Part shown: one piece after another, positions 46,878-54,711 of the stretch
How the letters are laid out: every line of letters starts with the position of its first letter
How positions within the stretch are numbered: position 1 is the stretch's first letter
Source: Streptomyces sp. NBC_00459
Lineage (GTDB): Bacteria > Actinomycetota > Actinomycetes > Streptomycetales > Streptomycetaceae
DNA length: 64,000 bases
NCBI RefSeq assembly: GCF_036013955.1
Contig: NZ_CP107903.1
Coordinates: forward strand, 1,798,001-1,862,000
Reading direction: 5' to 3'
The notes under the pieces: generated by a model
The model's input: only the letters and a program-made list of their open reading frames with translations
Told to the model about the DNA's origin: nothing
The model's database searches: none
Position numbers and translations under genes: made by a program

Positions 46878-46912
46878 GGGGTGATCGGTCACCCCGGAAA
46901 GCCTGGTAATGT
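46878..46912 (+). promoter_or_regulatory. Possible tRNA-Leu promoter with 7-bp inverted repeat
   Basis: A -10-like TAATGT at 46907-46912, 43 bp before the tRNA. An inverted repeat ggggtga-tcgg-tcacccc (46878-46895) occupies the -35 area. No clear -35 consensus. Confidence 0.35.
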
Positions 46913-46955
46913 TTCCTTCGTCGCCACGGGGGGAACCCCGCGCGACAGACACCTT

Positions 46956-47040
46956 GTCCGGGTGGCGGAATGGCAGACGCGCTAGCTTGAGGTGCTAGTG
47001 CCCTTTATCGGGCGTGGGGGTTCAAGTCCCCCCTCGGACA
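46956..47040 (+). tRNA. tRNA-Leu, anticodon GAG
   Basis: 85-nt class-II tRNA. Acceptor GTCCGGG pairs with CTCGGAC (one G-U). The anticodon stem CTAGC/GCTAG encloses loop TTGAGGT, giving anticodon GAG (reads CUC/CUU Leu). A long variable arm with GCCC/GGGC stem and T-arm GGGGGTTCAAGTCCCCC are present. Discriminator A at 47040; CCA is not encoded. Confidence 0.95.
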
Positions 47041-47061
47041 CTTGCTCTCGTCAGTCGCCAG

Positions 47062-47086
47062 GACCCCACTCGATGTGGGGTCTTTT
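47062..47086 (+). terminator. Intrinsic terminator of tRNA-Leu
   Basis: 8-bp stem gaccccac / gtggggtc, 5-nt loop, TTTT run at 47083-47086. Confidence 0.88.
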
Positions 47087-47452
47087 GCGTTGCGCCACCG
47101 CACCCCGAGCCGCTGCCGAGCAGCGCCCATGACGCCCCTGACGGAGCGGCAGTTGGGGACGGAAACGGACCGCCCGCTGACCATTTGGCCGCCTTTTCGC
47201 TGGGTGTGGGCGATATCTCGTCCGTCCGGGCGTCCCTGAAGATCACCAGGTCAGCGCGTCGGCCACGGCTCCCGCACGTCCGGCGCACCCCCCGTACGGC
47301 GCTCTCACCAGGCATGCGTACTGGCGCGAGCATAGGCTCGTACTAAAATTTCCGGCTTGTTACGGAACGGAGCTGGAGCCGGACAACCCCAGGCATACCT
47401 GCGGGCCCCCGCCAGCGACCCGGAGGTTTCCGGGAACGAGACGCGAGGACTG
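47087..47452. other. Intergenic region before the Pls-like synthetase gene
   Basis: 366 bp with no convincing gene. It should hold the synthetase promoter. An AT-richer patch (actaaaatttcc, about 47342-47353) lies 100 bp before the chosen start and is a candidate promoter element. Nothing else recognised. Confidence 0.4.
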
Positions 47453-50400
47453 ATGGCAGCCACACACGAGAGCAGTGCTCTCGGTCTGCTCGAAGAAGAG
47501 ATCCGCGAGCGGTTCGGCGACAAGGCACGTTTCTCCGCGGGGCCCGCCGCCTCGCCGCGCACTCTCGTCGACATCTTCGACGCCGCAGTACGTTCGTACC
47601 CGAACGAGCCCGCCCTCGACGACGGCTCCACCGCGCTCAGCTACCGGGCGCTGGCCGTCGAGGTCGAGGCCGTACGGCGTCGGCTGAGCGCCGCGGGCGT
47701 CGGACTCGGGGACCGCGTCGGGGTCCGGGTGCCGTCCGGCACCAATGAGCTGTACGTCGCCATCCTGGGCGTCCTCGCCGCCGGTGCCGCCTACGTTCCC
47801 GTGGACGCCGAGGACCCGGACGAGCGGGCCGAGCTGGTGTTCGGGGAGGCCGAGGTACGGGCCGTCGTCGGCGCCGGGTGCGAGATCACCGTTCCCGGGG
47901 CGCGCAGTGAGCTGCCCGCGCGGCGGCCCGGGGTCGAGCACGACGCCTGGATCATCTTCACCTCCGGCTCCACCGGGAAGCCCAAGGGCGTCGCCGTGAG
48001 CCATCGCAGCGCCGCCGCGTTCGTGGACGCCGAGGCCGCGCTGTTCCTCACCGACGATCCCGTGGGACCCGGCGACCGGGTCATGGCGGGGCTCTCCGTG
48101 GCCTTCGACGCCTCCTGCGAGGAGATGTGGCTGGCCTGGCGCTACGGGGCCTGTCTGGTGCCCGTACCGCGCTCCCAGGTCCGCAGCGGGGCCGATCTGG
48201 GGCCCTGGCTGGTCGAGCAGGAGATCTCCGTCGTCTCGACCGTGCCCACGCTGGCCGCGCTGTGGGAGCCCGAGACCCTCAACGACGTGCGGCTGCTGAT
48301 CTTCGGCGGGGAGGCCTGCCCGCCCGAGCTGGTGCAGCGGCTGGTGACGGAGGGGCGCGAGGTCTGGAACACCTACGGGCCCACCGAGGCCACCGTCGTC
48401 GCCTGCGCCTCCCTGATGACCGGGGAGGAGCCCATCCGCATCGGGCTGCCCCTCAACGGCTGGGAGCTCGCCGTCGTCGACGAGGCGGGCGAGCCCGTCG
48501 CCATGGGCGCCAGTGGGCAACTGGTGATCGGTGGGGTCGGACTCGCGCGGTACCTCGACGCGGAGAAGGACGCCGAGAAGTACGCGCCCCTCGAATCCCT
48601 CGGGTGGGAGCGGGCCTACCGCAGCGGTGACCTCGTCAAGGCCGAGCCCGAAGGGCTGATCTTCCTCGGGCGGGCCGACGAGCAGATCAAGCTCGGCGGG
48701 CGCCGTATCGAGCTGGGTGAGGTCGACTCGGCGCTCCAGGGGCTGCCCGGTGTCGCCGGTGCCGCCGCCGCCGTACGGACCGCCCGCAGCGGCAACCAGC
48801 TGCTGGTCGGCTATGTCGTGACGCAGGAGGGCTGGGACCAGGCCACCGCCGTGGAGCGGCTGCGCGCCGAGCTGCCCGCCGCTCTGGTGCCGATGCTCGC
48901 GCCGGTCGCCGAGCTGCCGACGCGCACGTCCGGCAAGGTCGACCGCAACGCCCTGCCGTGGCCGCTGGAGGGGCTGGAGACCGGCCCCGCCGCCGTGCTG
49001 TACGGCACCGAGGCCTGGCTCGCCGAACAGTGGAGCGAGGTCCTCGGCATCCCCGTGGGCAGCGCGGACGACGACTTCTTCGCGATCGGCGGCAGCAGTC
49101 TCGGCGCCGCCCAGCTGACCACCCGGCTGCGGACGCGCTACCCGAGCGCGGCCGTCCTCGACATCTACCAGCAGCCCGTGCTGCGCAAGCTCGCCCGGCA
49201 TCTGGAGGAGTCCGCGCAGGACGACACCAGCGGACGGGTCATCGCGCCGGTTCCGCTGCGTGCCAAGGCCGTTCAGCTTCTGCTGCTGGTCCCCCTGTTC
49301 ACGCTGCTCGGGCTCCGGTGGGCGGTCGCGCTGGCCGCCGCCGGGAACGTACTGCACTGGTTCGGGGCCTATCCGTGGGCGCCGGCCACGTCGTGGTGGG
49401 CGGTGGCCGCCGGGGCCGCCGTGCTCTTCTCGCCGCCCGGGCGGCTCGCCCTCGCGGCCGGTGGGGCGCGGCTGCTGCTGCGCGGGGTGAAGCCGGGACG
49501 GTATCCGCGCGGTGGCAGTGTGCACCTGCGGCTGTGGACCGCGGAGCGGCTCGCCGAGTTCAGCGGGGCGACCTCTCTGACCGGGGCGTGGCTGGAGCGG
49601 TACGCGCGTGCGCTGGGCGCCAAGGTCGGCGCGGAAGTCGATCTGCACTCCCTGCCGCCGGTCACCGGCATGCTCAAGCTGGGGCGCGGGGCGGCCGTCG
49701 AGTCCGAGGTGGACCTGTCGGGACACTGGCTGGACGGGGACCGACTGGAGATCGGGCAGGTCAAGGTGGGTGCCGGCGCTGTCGTCGGGACGCGTAGCCT
49801 GCTCTTCCCGGGGGCGCGCGTCGGCAAGCGGGCGGAGGTGGCGCCGGGTTCGGCGGTCGCCGGGACGGTGCCGACCGGGCAGCGGTGGGCCGGCGCACCG
49901 GCCCACAAGCTCGGCAAGGCCAAGCGGAACTGGCCCAAGGAGCGTCCGCAGCGCGGGCGGGCCTGGCGGGCGATGTACGGCGTCGCCGGGTTCGCGTTGA
50001 GCGCGCTGCCGCTGCTGGCGGGTGCGGTCGCACTGCTGGTCGCGGGCCTGTTCGTCGACCCCGACGCCGGGCTCGGGACCGCTCTGCGGGGCATCGCGCT
50101 CGCGCTGGTACCGGCCACCCTGGCGTTCGGCCTGGCCTATGCGCTGATGCTCCTGATCGCCGTACGGCTGCTGAGTCTGGGCCTGCGCGAGGGTACGCAT
50201 CCCACGCACAGCCGTATCGGCTGGCAGGCCTGGACGGTCACCCAGCTCATGGACCGTTCCCGCGAGACCCTGTTCCCGCTGTACGCCGGGCTGATCACGC
50301 CGGTGTGGCTGCGGCTGCTCGGGATGCGGATCGGGCGCGGCGCCGAGGTGTCGACCGTGCTGGCGCTGCCCAGCCTGACGACCGTCGGCGAGGGCGCCTT

Positions 50401-51328
50401 CCTGGCCGACGACACCCTGACCGCGCCGTACGAGCTCGGCGGCGGCTGGCTGCGGATCGGGCGGGCCGAGATCGGGCGGCGGGCCTTCCTGGGCAACTCC
50501 GGGATGACCGCGCCGGGCCGGTCGGTGCCCGACGGCGGGCTGGTCGGTGTCCTCTCGGCCACGCCGAAGAAGGCCAAGAAGGGCAGCTCGTACCTGGGCC
50601 TGCCGCCGATGAAGCTGCCCCGGTCGGCGAGCGGCGGCGACCAGAGCCGTACGTACGATCCGCCGGCGCGTCTGCTGTGGGCGCGGGCGCTGGTGGAGCT
50701 GTTCCGGATCGTGCCGGTGTTCTGCTCGGCGGGGCTGGCCGTGCTGACGGTGGCCGCGTTCAGCGTGCTGGGTGGGTGGTTCTGGCTGGTGGGCGGGCTG
50801 GTACTGCTCGCTGTCGGGGCCCTGGCCTGTGTGCTGTCCATCGTGGCCAAGTGGGCGCTCGTGGGGCGTCACCGCGCCGGTGAGCATCCGCTGTGGAGCG
50901 GGTTCGTGTGGCGCAACGAGCTGGCGGACACCTTCGTCGAGGTCGTCGCCGTGCCGTGGCTCGTGGGTTCGGTGCCGGGTACGCCGGTGATGTCGGCGTG
51001 GCTGCGCGGGCTCGGCGCGCACATCGGCAAGGGGGTCTGGGTGGAGAGCTACTGGCTGCCCGAGACCGACCTGGTGACCCTGGGCGACGCGTCCACCGTG
51101 AACCGGGGATGCGTGCTCCAGACACACCTCTTCCACGACCGGATCTTGCGGACGGATACTGTGGTCCTCCGTGAGGGCGCGACGCTGGGTCCTGGCGGGA
51201 TCGTCCTGCCCGGTTCCACGGTCGGGGCCCGGTCCACTCTGGGTCCCGCGTCGCTGGTCATGGCGGCGGAGTCCGTTCCCGACGACACCCGCTGGCTGGG
51301 CAACCCGATCGAGTCATGGCGTTCCTGA
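47453..51328 (+). CDS. Pls/PosA-family single-module NRPS (epsilon-polylysine-synthetase-like)
   Basis: 1291-residue membrane-bound synthetase. Adenylation domain (about 35-515): A3 FTSGSTGKPKGVAVSHR near 168, A5 WNTYGPTEATV near 308, A7 YRSGDLVKAE, A8 LGRADEQIKLGGRRIELGEV, A10 TSGKVDRNALPW near 494. Carrier domain with DDDFFAIGGSSLGAAQL (Ser near 547). The C-terminal 680 residues contain six or so membrane spans alternating with acetyltransferase/hexapeptide-like repeats (GAVVGTRSLLFPGARVGKRAEV). This is the layout of epsilon-poly-L-lysine synthetase, which iteratively condenses one amino acid without a classical condensation domain. Pocket text FDASCEEMW places an acidic residue where GrsA has Trp239. 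Start ATG 47453 with GAGGA upstream. Followed by an M1 aminopeptidase gene. Confidence 0.88.
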   Translation: MAATHESSALGLLEEEIRERFGDKARFSAGPAASPRTLVDIFDAAVRSYPNEPALDDGSTALSYRALAVEVEAVRRRLSAAGVGLGDRVGVRVPSGTNELYVAILGVLAAGAAYVPVDAEDPDERAELVFGEAEVRAVVGAGCEITVPGARSELPARRPGVEHDAWIIFTSGSTGKPKGVAVSHRSAAAFVDAEAALFLTDDPVGPGDRVMAGLSVAFDASCEEMWLAWRYGACLVPVPRSQVRSGADLGPWLVEQEISVVSTVPTLAALWEPETLNDVRLLIFGGEACPPELVQRLVTEGREVWNTYGPTEATVVACASLMTGEEPIRIGLPLNGWELAVVDEAGEPVAMGASGQLVIGGVGLARYLDAEKDAEKYAPLESLGWERAYRSGDLVKAEPEGLIFLGRADEQIKLGGRRIELGEVDSALQGLPGVAGAAAAVRTARSGNQLLVGYVVTQEGWDQATAVERLRAELPAALVPMLAPVAELPTRTSGKVDRNALPWPLEGLETGPAAVLYGTEAWLAEQWSEVLGIPVGSADDDFFAIGGSSLGAAQLTTRLRTRYPSAAVLDIYQQPVLRKLARHLEESAQDDTSGRVIAPVPLRAKAVQLLLLVPLFTLLGLRWAVALAAAGNVLHWFGAYPWAPATSWWAVAAGAAVLFSPPGRLALAAGGARLLLRGVKPGRYPRGGSVHLRLWTAERLAEFSGATSLTGAWLERYARALGAKVGAEVDLHSLPPVTGMLKLGRGAAVESEVDLSGHWLDGDRLEIGQVKVGAGAVVGTRSLLFPGARVGKRAEVAPGSAVAGTVPTGQRWAGAPAHKLGKAKRNWPKERPQRGRAWRAMYGVAGFALSALPLLAGAVALLVAGLFVDPDAGLGTALRGIALALVPATLAFGLAYALMLLIAVRLLSLGLREGTHPTHSRIGWQAWTVTQLMDRSRETLFPLYAGLITPVWLRLLGMRIGRGAEVSTVLALPSLTTVGEGAFLADDTLTAPYELGGGWLRIGRAEIGRRAFLGNSGMTAPGRSVPDGGLVGVLSATPKKAKKGSSYLGLPPMKLPRSASGGDQSRTYDPPARLLWARALVELFRIVPVFCSAGLAVLTVAAFSVLGGWFWLVGGLVLLAVGALACVLSIVAKWALVGRHRAGEHPLWSGFVWRNELADTFVEVVAVPWLVGSVPGTPVMSAWLRGLGAHIGKGVWVESYWLPETDLVTLGDASTVNRGCVLQTHLFHDRILRTDTVVLREGATLGPGGIVLPGSTVGARSTLGPASLVMAAESVPDDTRWLGNPIESWRS

Positions 51329-51420
51329 AGGCGGTGGGCGCGGCTCGTTCGGGTACCGGAGCGGGGGTGGGTTCATCTCCGGCACCTCGTACGAGCACAT
51401 CGCAGGGAGCAGACTCAGCA

Positions 51421-52821
51421 GTGAGCGTTCAGCAGACAGTGGGTTCGGACCCGTACTTCCCGGCCAACGGTGATCCCCGTTACCGGGTGCACCGGTACGA
51501 ACTCGCGCTGGACTACCGCCCGGGCCCGAACCGGCTGGCGGGCACGGCTCGCATCAACGCCATAGCGGGCCGGTCCTCGCTCGCCGAATTCCAGCTGAAC
51601 CTGGGCGACTTCAAGATCGGCCGGGTGCGGGTCGACGGCAAGACCGCGCACTACACGCACCGGGGTGGTCGACTGCGCATCCGCCCCGCGAAGCCGCTCC
51701 GTACCGGGGCCGCGTTCACCGTCGAGGTGCACTGGGCGGGCAACCCCAAGCCGGTCAGCAGCCCCTGGGGCGGGATCGGCTGGGAGGAGCTGGAGGACGG
51801 GGCGCTGGTGGCGAGCCAGCCGGTCGGGGCGCCGTCCTGGTACCCGTGCAACGACCGGCCCGCCGACAAGGCGTCCTACCAGATCTCGATCACGACGCCG
51901 TCCGCGTACTCGGTGGTGGCGGGCGGTCGGCTGCTGACGAGGACGACGAAGGCTTCCACGACCACGTGGGTGTACGAGCAGTCCGCGCCGACGTCGAGTT
52001 ATCTCGTCGGGCTGTCGATCGGGAAGTACCAGACCGTCCTGCTCGGTGACCCGGGTCTTGGCGGGGTGCCCCAACACGGGCACATTCCGGCGGAGTTGCT
52101 CCCCGAGTTCTCCCGGGACTTCGCGCGCCAGCCCGCCATGATGGAACTCTTCGAGGAGCTCTTCGGACCGTATCCGTTCGGTGAGTACGCGGTCGTGGTG
52201 ACCGAGGAGGAACTCGATGTGCCCGTCGAGGCACAGGGGTTGTCGCTGTTCGGCGCCAACCACGTGGACGGCGCCCGGAGTTCGGAGCGGCTCGTCGCGC
52301 ACGAGCTGGCCCACCAGTGGTTCGGCAACAGTGTGTCCATCGCCGACTGGCGGCACATCTGGCTGAACGAGGGGTTCGCCAAGTACGCGGAGTGGCTGTG
52401 GTCCGAGCGCTCCGGTGGGCGCAGCGCGCAGCAACTGGCCGCGGTGGCCCACCGGTTGCTGGCCGGGCGGCCACAGGATCTACGACTCGCCGATCCCGGC
52501 CGCAAGCTGATGTTCGACGACCGGTTGTATCAGCGCGGCGGGCTCACCGTGCACGCGGTGCGGTGCGCGCTGGGCGACGAGGCGTTCTTCCGGATGCTGC
52601 GGGGGTGGGTCGCGCTGCATCGGGGCGGATCGGTGAGTACGGCCACGTTCACGTCGTACGTGGGACGGTTCGCGGCGGAGCCGTTGGACGAGCTGCTCGC
52701 CTCGTGGCTCCACGAGGTGGCGCTGCCCGCGTTGCCCACACCGAGGACGCAGGGGCCGCCACCGGTCAAGGGAGGACCGCGGGTGCCCGCACGGCCCTCC
52801 TATCCGCCGTCCACCGCGTAG
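51421..52821 (+). CDS. M1-family zinc aminopeptidase
   Basis: 466 residues. N-terminal beta domain (VHRYELALDYRPGPNRLAGTARI), then the catalytic domain with zinc motif VAHELAHQWFGN (His-Glu-x2-His, near 290) and the distal ligand Glu in LNEGFAKYAEW 18-19 residues later. The exopeptidase GxMEN motif is changed to VPVEAQGLS but keeps the Glu that binds the substrate amino group. It lacks the C-terminal ERAP domain, so it is a short M1. GTG 51421 is preferred: an in-frame ATG at 51316 exists, but the added 35 codons have poor GC third positions. Known polylysine-degrading enzymes of Streptomyces belong to this family, so it may process the product of the preceding synthetase. Confidence 0.85.
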   Translation: MSVQQTVGSDPYFPANGDPRYRVHRYELALDYRPGPNRLAGTARINAIAGRSSLAEFQLNLGDFKIGRVRVDGKTAHYTHRGGRLRIRPAKPLRTGAAFTVEVHWAGNPKPVSSPWGGIGWEELEDGALVASQPVGAPSWYPCNDRPADKASYQISITTPSAYSVVAGGRLLTRTTKASTTTWVYEQSAPTSSYLVGLSIGKYQTVLLGDPGLGGVPQHGHIPAELLPEFSRDFARQPAMMELFEELFGPYPFGEYAVVVTEEELDVPVEAQGLSLFGANHVDGARSSERLVAHELAHQWFGNSVSIADWRHIWLNEGFAKYAEWLWSERSGGRSAQQLAAVAHRLLAGRPQDLRLADPGRKLMFDDRLYQRGGLTVHAVRCALGDEAFFRMLRGWVALHRGGSVSTATFTSYVGRFAAEPLDELLASWLHEVALPALPTPRTQGPPPVKGGPRVPARPSYPPSTA

Positions 52822-52867
52822 CGGGTACATGCGGTGCGGGTACATGCGGTGCGGGAGAATGGCGGGC

Positions 52868-53314
52868 ATGGCCCGACGTACTCCGCATCCCCGGCGGCAA
52901 CGCCCCTCCACCCCGGTTCAGAGCTCCGCGTGTCCGTGCGGTCTCGCGGAGACGTACGAGAAGTGCTGCGGCCGGTTCCACCGGGGTGAGGCCGCGGCGC
53001 CGACCGCCGAGGCCCTGATGCGCTCCCGCTACAGCGCCTTCGTGCGGCGGGACGAGCCCTACCTCCTGCGCACCTGGCACCCGCGCACCCGCCCCGTCGG
53101 CGTCGAGTTCGACCCCGGGACGCGGTGGACGGGGCTGGAGGTCGTCGCAGCGGGCGACGGTACGGCGTTCCACACCACCGGGACCGTCACCTTCCGGGCG
53201 TCCTACCGGGGCGGTTCGCTGGCGGAGCGGAGCCGGTTCGAGCGGGTCGACGGGGCGTGGGTCTACGTCGACGGGGACATCGAACAGGGCGACCAGGGCA
53301 GCCGGACCGTCTAG
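52868..53314 (+). CDS. YchJ-like (UPF0225) SEC-C motif protein
   Basis: 148 residues, unknown function. N-terminal zinc-binding SEC-C motif CPCGLAETYEKCCGRFHRG (Cys-x-Cys...Cys-Cys), followed by the NTF2-like YchJ core PTAEALMRSRYSAFVRRDEPYLLRTWHP and FRASYRGGSLAERSRFERVDGAWVYVDG. ATG 52868 is favoured, with GGGAG about 10 nt upstream; other in-frame ATGs lie within a short tandem repeat (gcgggtacatgcggt twice, about 52821-52850). Its stop codon TAG overlaps, on the palindrome CTAG, the stop codon of the convergent gntR. Confidence 0.82.
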   Translation: MARRTPHPRRQRPSTPVQSSACPCGLAETYEKCCGRFHRGEAAAPTAEALMRSRYSAFVRRDEPYLLRTWHPRTRPVGVEFDPGTRWTGLEVVAAGDGTAFHTTGTVTFRASYRGGSLAERSRFERVDGAWVYVDGDIEQGDQGSRTV

Positions 53315-54012
53315 GGCGCGAGGATGTCCAGTTCCTGAAGGGCTCCGACCACGATCTCCCTGGTGAGCCGCTCGGCCCGCTCGCCGTCGCCCTCGCGGAC
53401 CGCCTCGGCGACCTGTACGTGCAGGGTGACGGCGGCCGGGTCGGGGTCCTCGAACATGACCTCGTGATGGGTGCGGCCGGCCAGGACCTCCGCGACGACA
53501 TCCCCGAGGCGGGCGAACATCTCGTTGCCCGAGGCCTCCAGGATCACCCGATGGAAGGCCACGTCGTGGACCAGGTAGCCGTCCAGCTGGTGTCCGCGCG
53601 ACTTGGCCACCATGCCCAGCGCGCACTCGGTGAGCCGCGCGCACTGTTCCGCGGTGGCGAACTTGGCGGCCAGGCCCGCGGCGACCGGTTCGATCGCGGA
53701 ACGCAGCACGGTGAGGGAGCGCAGTTGCTGCGGGCGGTCGGCGCCCGCCAGGCGCCAGCGGATGACCTGCGGGTCGTAGACGTTCCACTCGGCCTTGGGC
53801 CGGACCGTGACGCCGACGCGGCGGCGGGACTCGACCAGGTGCATCGACTCCAGGACCCGGACCGCCTCCCGCATCACCGAGCGGGACACGTCGAAGCGCT
53901 GTGCCAGTTCGTCCGTGCGCAGGACGCTGCCCGGCGGGTACTCGCCCGCGGTGATCGCAGGTCCGAGGGTGTCCAGTACATGGCCGTGCAGCCCTCGGCC
54001 CGGTGTGCTCAT
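53311..54012 (-). CDS. gntR: GntR-family (FadR/FCD) repressor of the gluconate operon
   Basis: 233 residues. Winged helix (about 5-75: GEYPPGSVLRTDELAQRFDVSRSVMREAVRVLESM) and FCD domain (about 90-220) with metal ligands in DVAFHRVILEASGN (near 153) and HVQVAEAVREGD (near 203). Divergently placed from gluconokinase across 96 bp containing a small palindrome, so it most likely represses gntK-gntP and itself and responds to gluconate or a phosphorylated derivative. Terminates on the same CTAG as the YchJ-like gene. Confidence 0.88.
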   Translation of the reverse strand: MSTPGRGLHGHVLDTLGPAITAGEYPPGSVLRTDELAQRFDVSRSVMREAVRVLESMHLVESRRRVGVTVRPKAEWNVYDPQVIRWRLAGADRPQQLRSLTVLRSAIEPVAAGLAAKFATAEQCARLTECALGMVAKSRGHQLDGYLVHDVAFHRVILEASGNEMFARLGDVVAEVLAGRTHHEVMFEDPDPAAVTLHVQVAEAVREGDGERAERLTREIVVGALQELDILAP

Positions 54013-54046
54013 GCACTCAGCGTACGTGGCGCGTCACACTCTCAAA

Positions 54047-54057
54047 AAGTCAGACTT
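54047..54057. promoter_or_regulatory. Candidate GntR operator between gntR and gntK
   Basis: aagtc-a-gactt, a 5-1-5 perfect inverted repeat in an unusually AT-rich stretch in the divergent promoter region. Confidence 0.45.
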
Positions 54058-54108
54058 ATTGATGCGGAGGTCTTGAATTTGTCGTACCTAATGCGTTTCA
54101 TTGCGTTC

Positions 54109-54666
54109 ATGCAGAAGACGCGCACCCCCCACGTCGTCGTGGTCATGGGCGTCGCGGGCACCGGGAAGACCACCATCGGTCCCCTGCTCGCGGCTCGGCT
54201 CGGCGTTCCGTATGCCGAGGCCGACGACTTCCATCCCCCGGCCAACATCCACAAGATGACGGCCGGGACCCCGTTGACCGACGACGACCGCCGGCCGTGG
54301 CTGGACGCCATCGGCGAGTGGGCGCACGGCCGGGCCGGGCTCGGCGGGGTGGTGAGCTGCTCGGCCCTGAAGCGGTCGTACCGGGACCGGCTGCGGGCCG
54401 CCGCGCCCGACGTGGTCTTCGTGCACCTCACCGGTGACCGGGCGCTCATCGAGGACCGGATGGCGCACCGGCAGGGCCACTTCATGCCGACGGCGCTGCT
54501 CGACTCCCAGTTCGCCACCCTCCAGCCGCTCGAGGCGGACGAGGCGGGCGTCGCGGTGGACGTCTCCGGCACCCCCGAGGAGATCACCGCCCGCGCCGTG
54601 GCGGCGCTCGGCGGCCTCGGCAGCCCGGACGGCCCCGAGGCGCACTCCACAGCACCTTCGCAGTAA
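54109..54666 (+). CDS. gntK: Gluconokinase
   Basis: ATP-dependent phosphorylation of D-gluconate to 6-phosphogluconate. 185 residues, normal length. P-loop VVMGVAGTGKTTIG (about 10-23), substrate region ADDFHPPANIHKMTAGTPLTDDDRRPWLDAI (about 38-68), CSALKRSYRDRLR (near 85), HRQGHFMPTALLDSQFATLQPLE (near 120-142). ATG 54109 best matches the family N-terminus; an ATG 18 bp upstream is in frame. Neither has a Shine-Dalgarno, so the mRNA may be leaderless. First gene of gntK-gntP-SDR-idnD. Confidence 0.93.
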   Translation: MQKTRTPHVVVVMGVAGTGKTTIGPLLAARLGVPYAEADDFHPPANIHKMTAGTPLTDDDRRPWLDAIGEWAHGRAGLGGVVSCSALKRSYRDRLRAAAPDVVFVHLTGDRALIEDRMAHRQGHFMPTALLDSQFATLQPLEADEAGVAVDVSGTPEEITARAVAALGGLGSPDGPEAHSTAPSQ

Positions 54667-54711
54667 CCCCGTCGTCCCCGACAGTCCCTCTCCAGAAGCA
54701 AGGGAACCACC

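Noticed and set aside
47360..51136. A 1258-codon open frame opposite the Pls-like synthetase
   Set aside because: Shadow frame, rich in Gln/Gly/Arg/Pro; the plus strand carries every NRPS core motif.
51316..51420. Earlier ATG start for the M1 peptidase
   Set aside because: The 35 added codons have many A/T third positions, unlike the rest of the gene, and there is no ribosome-binding site.
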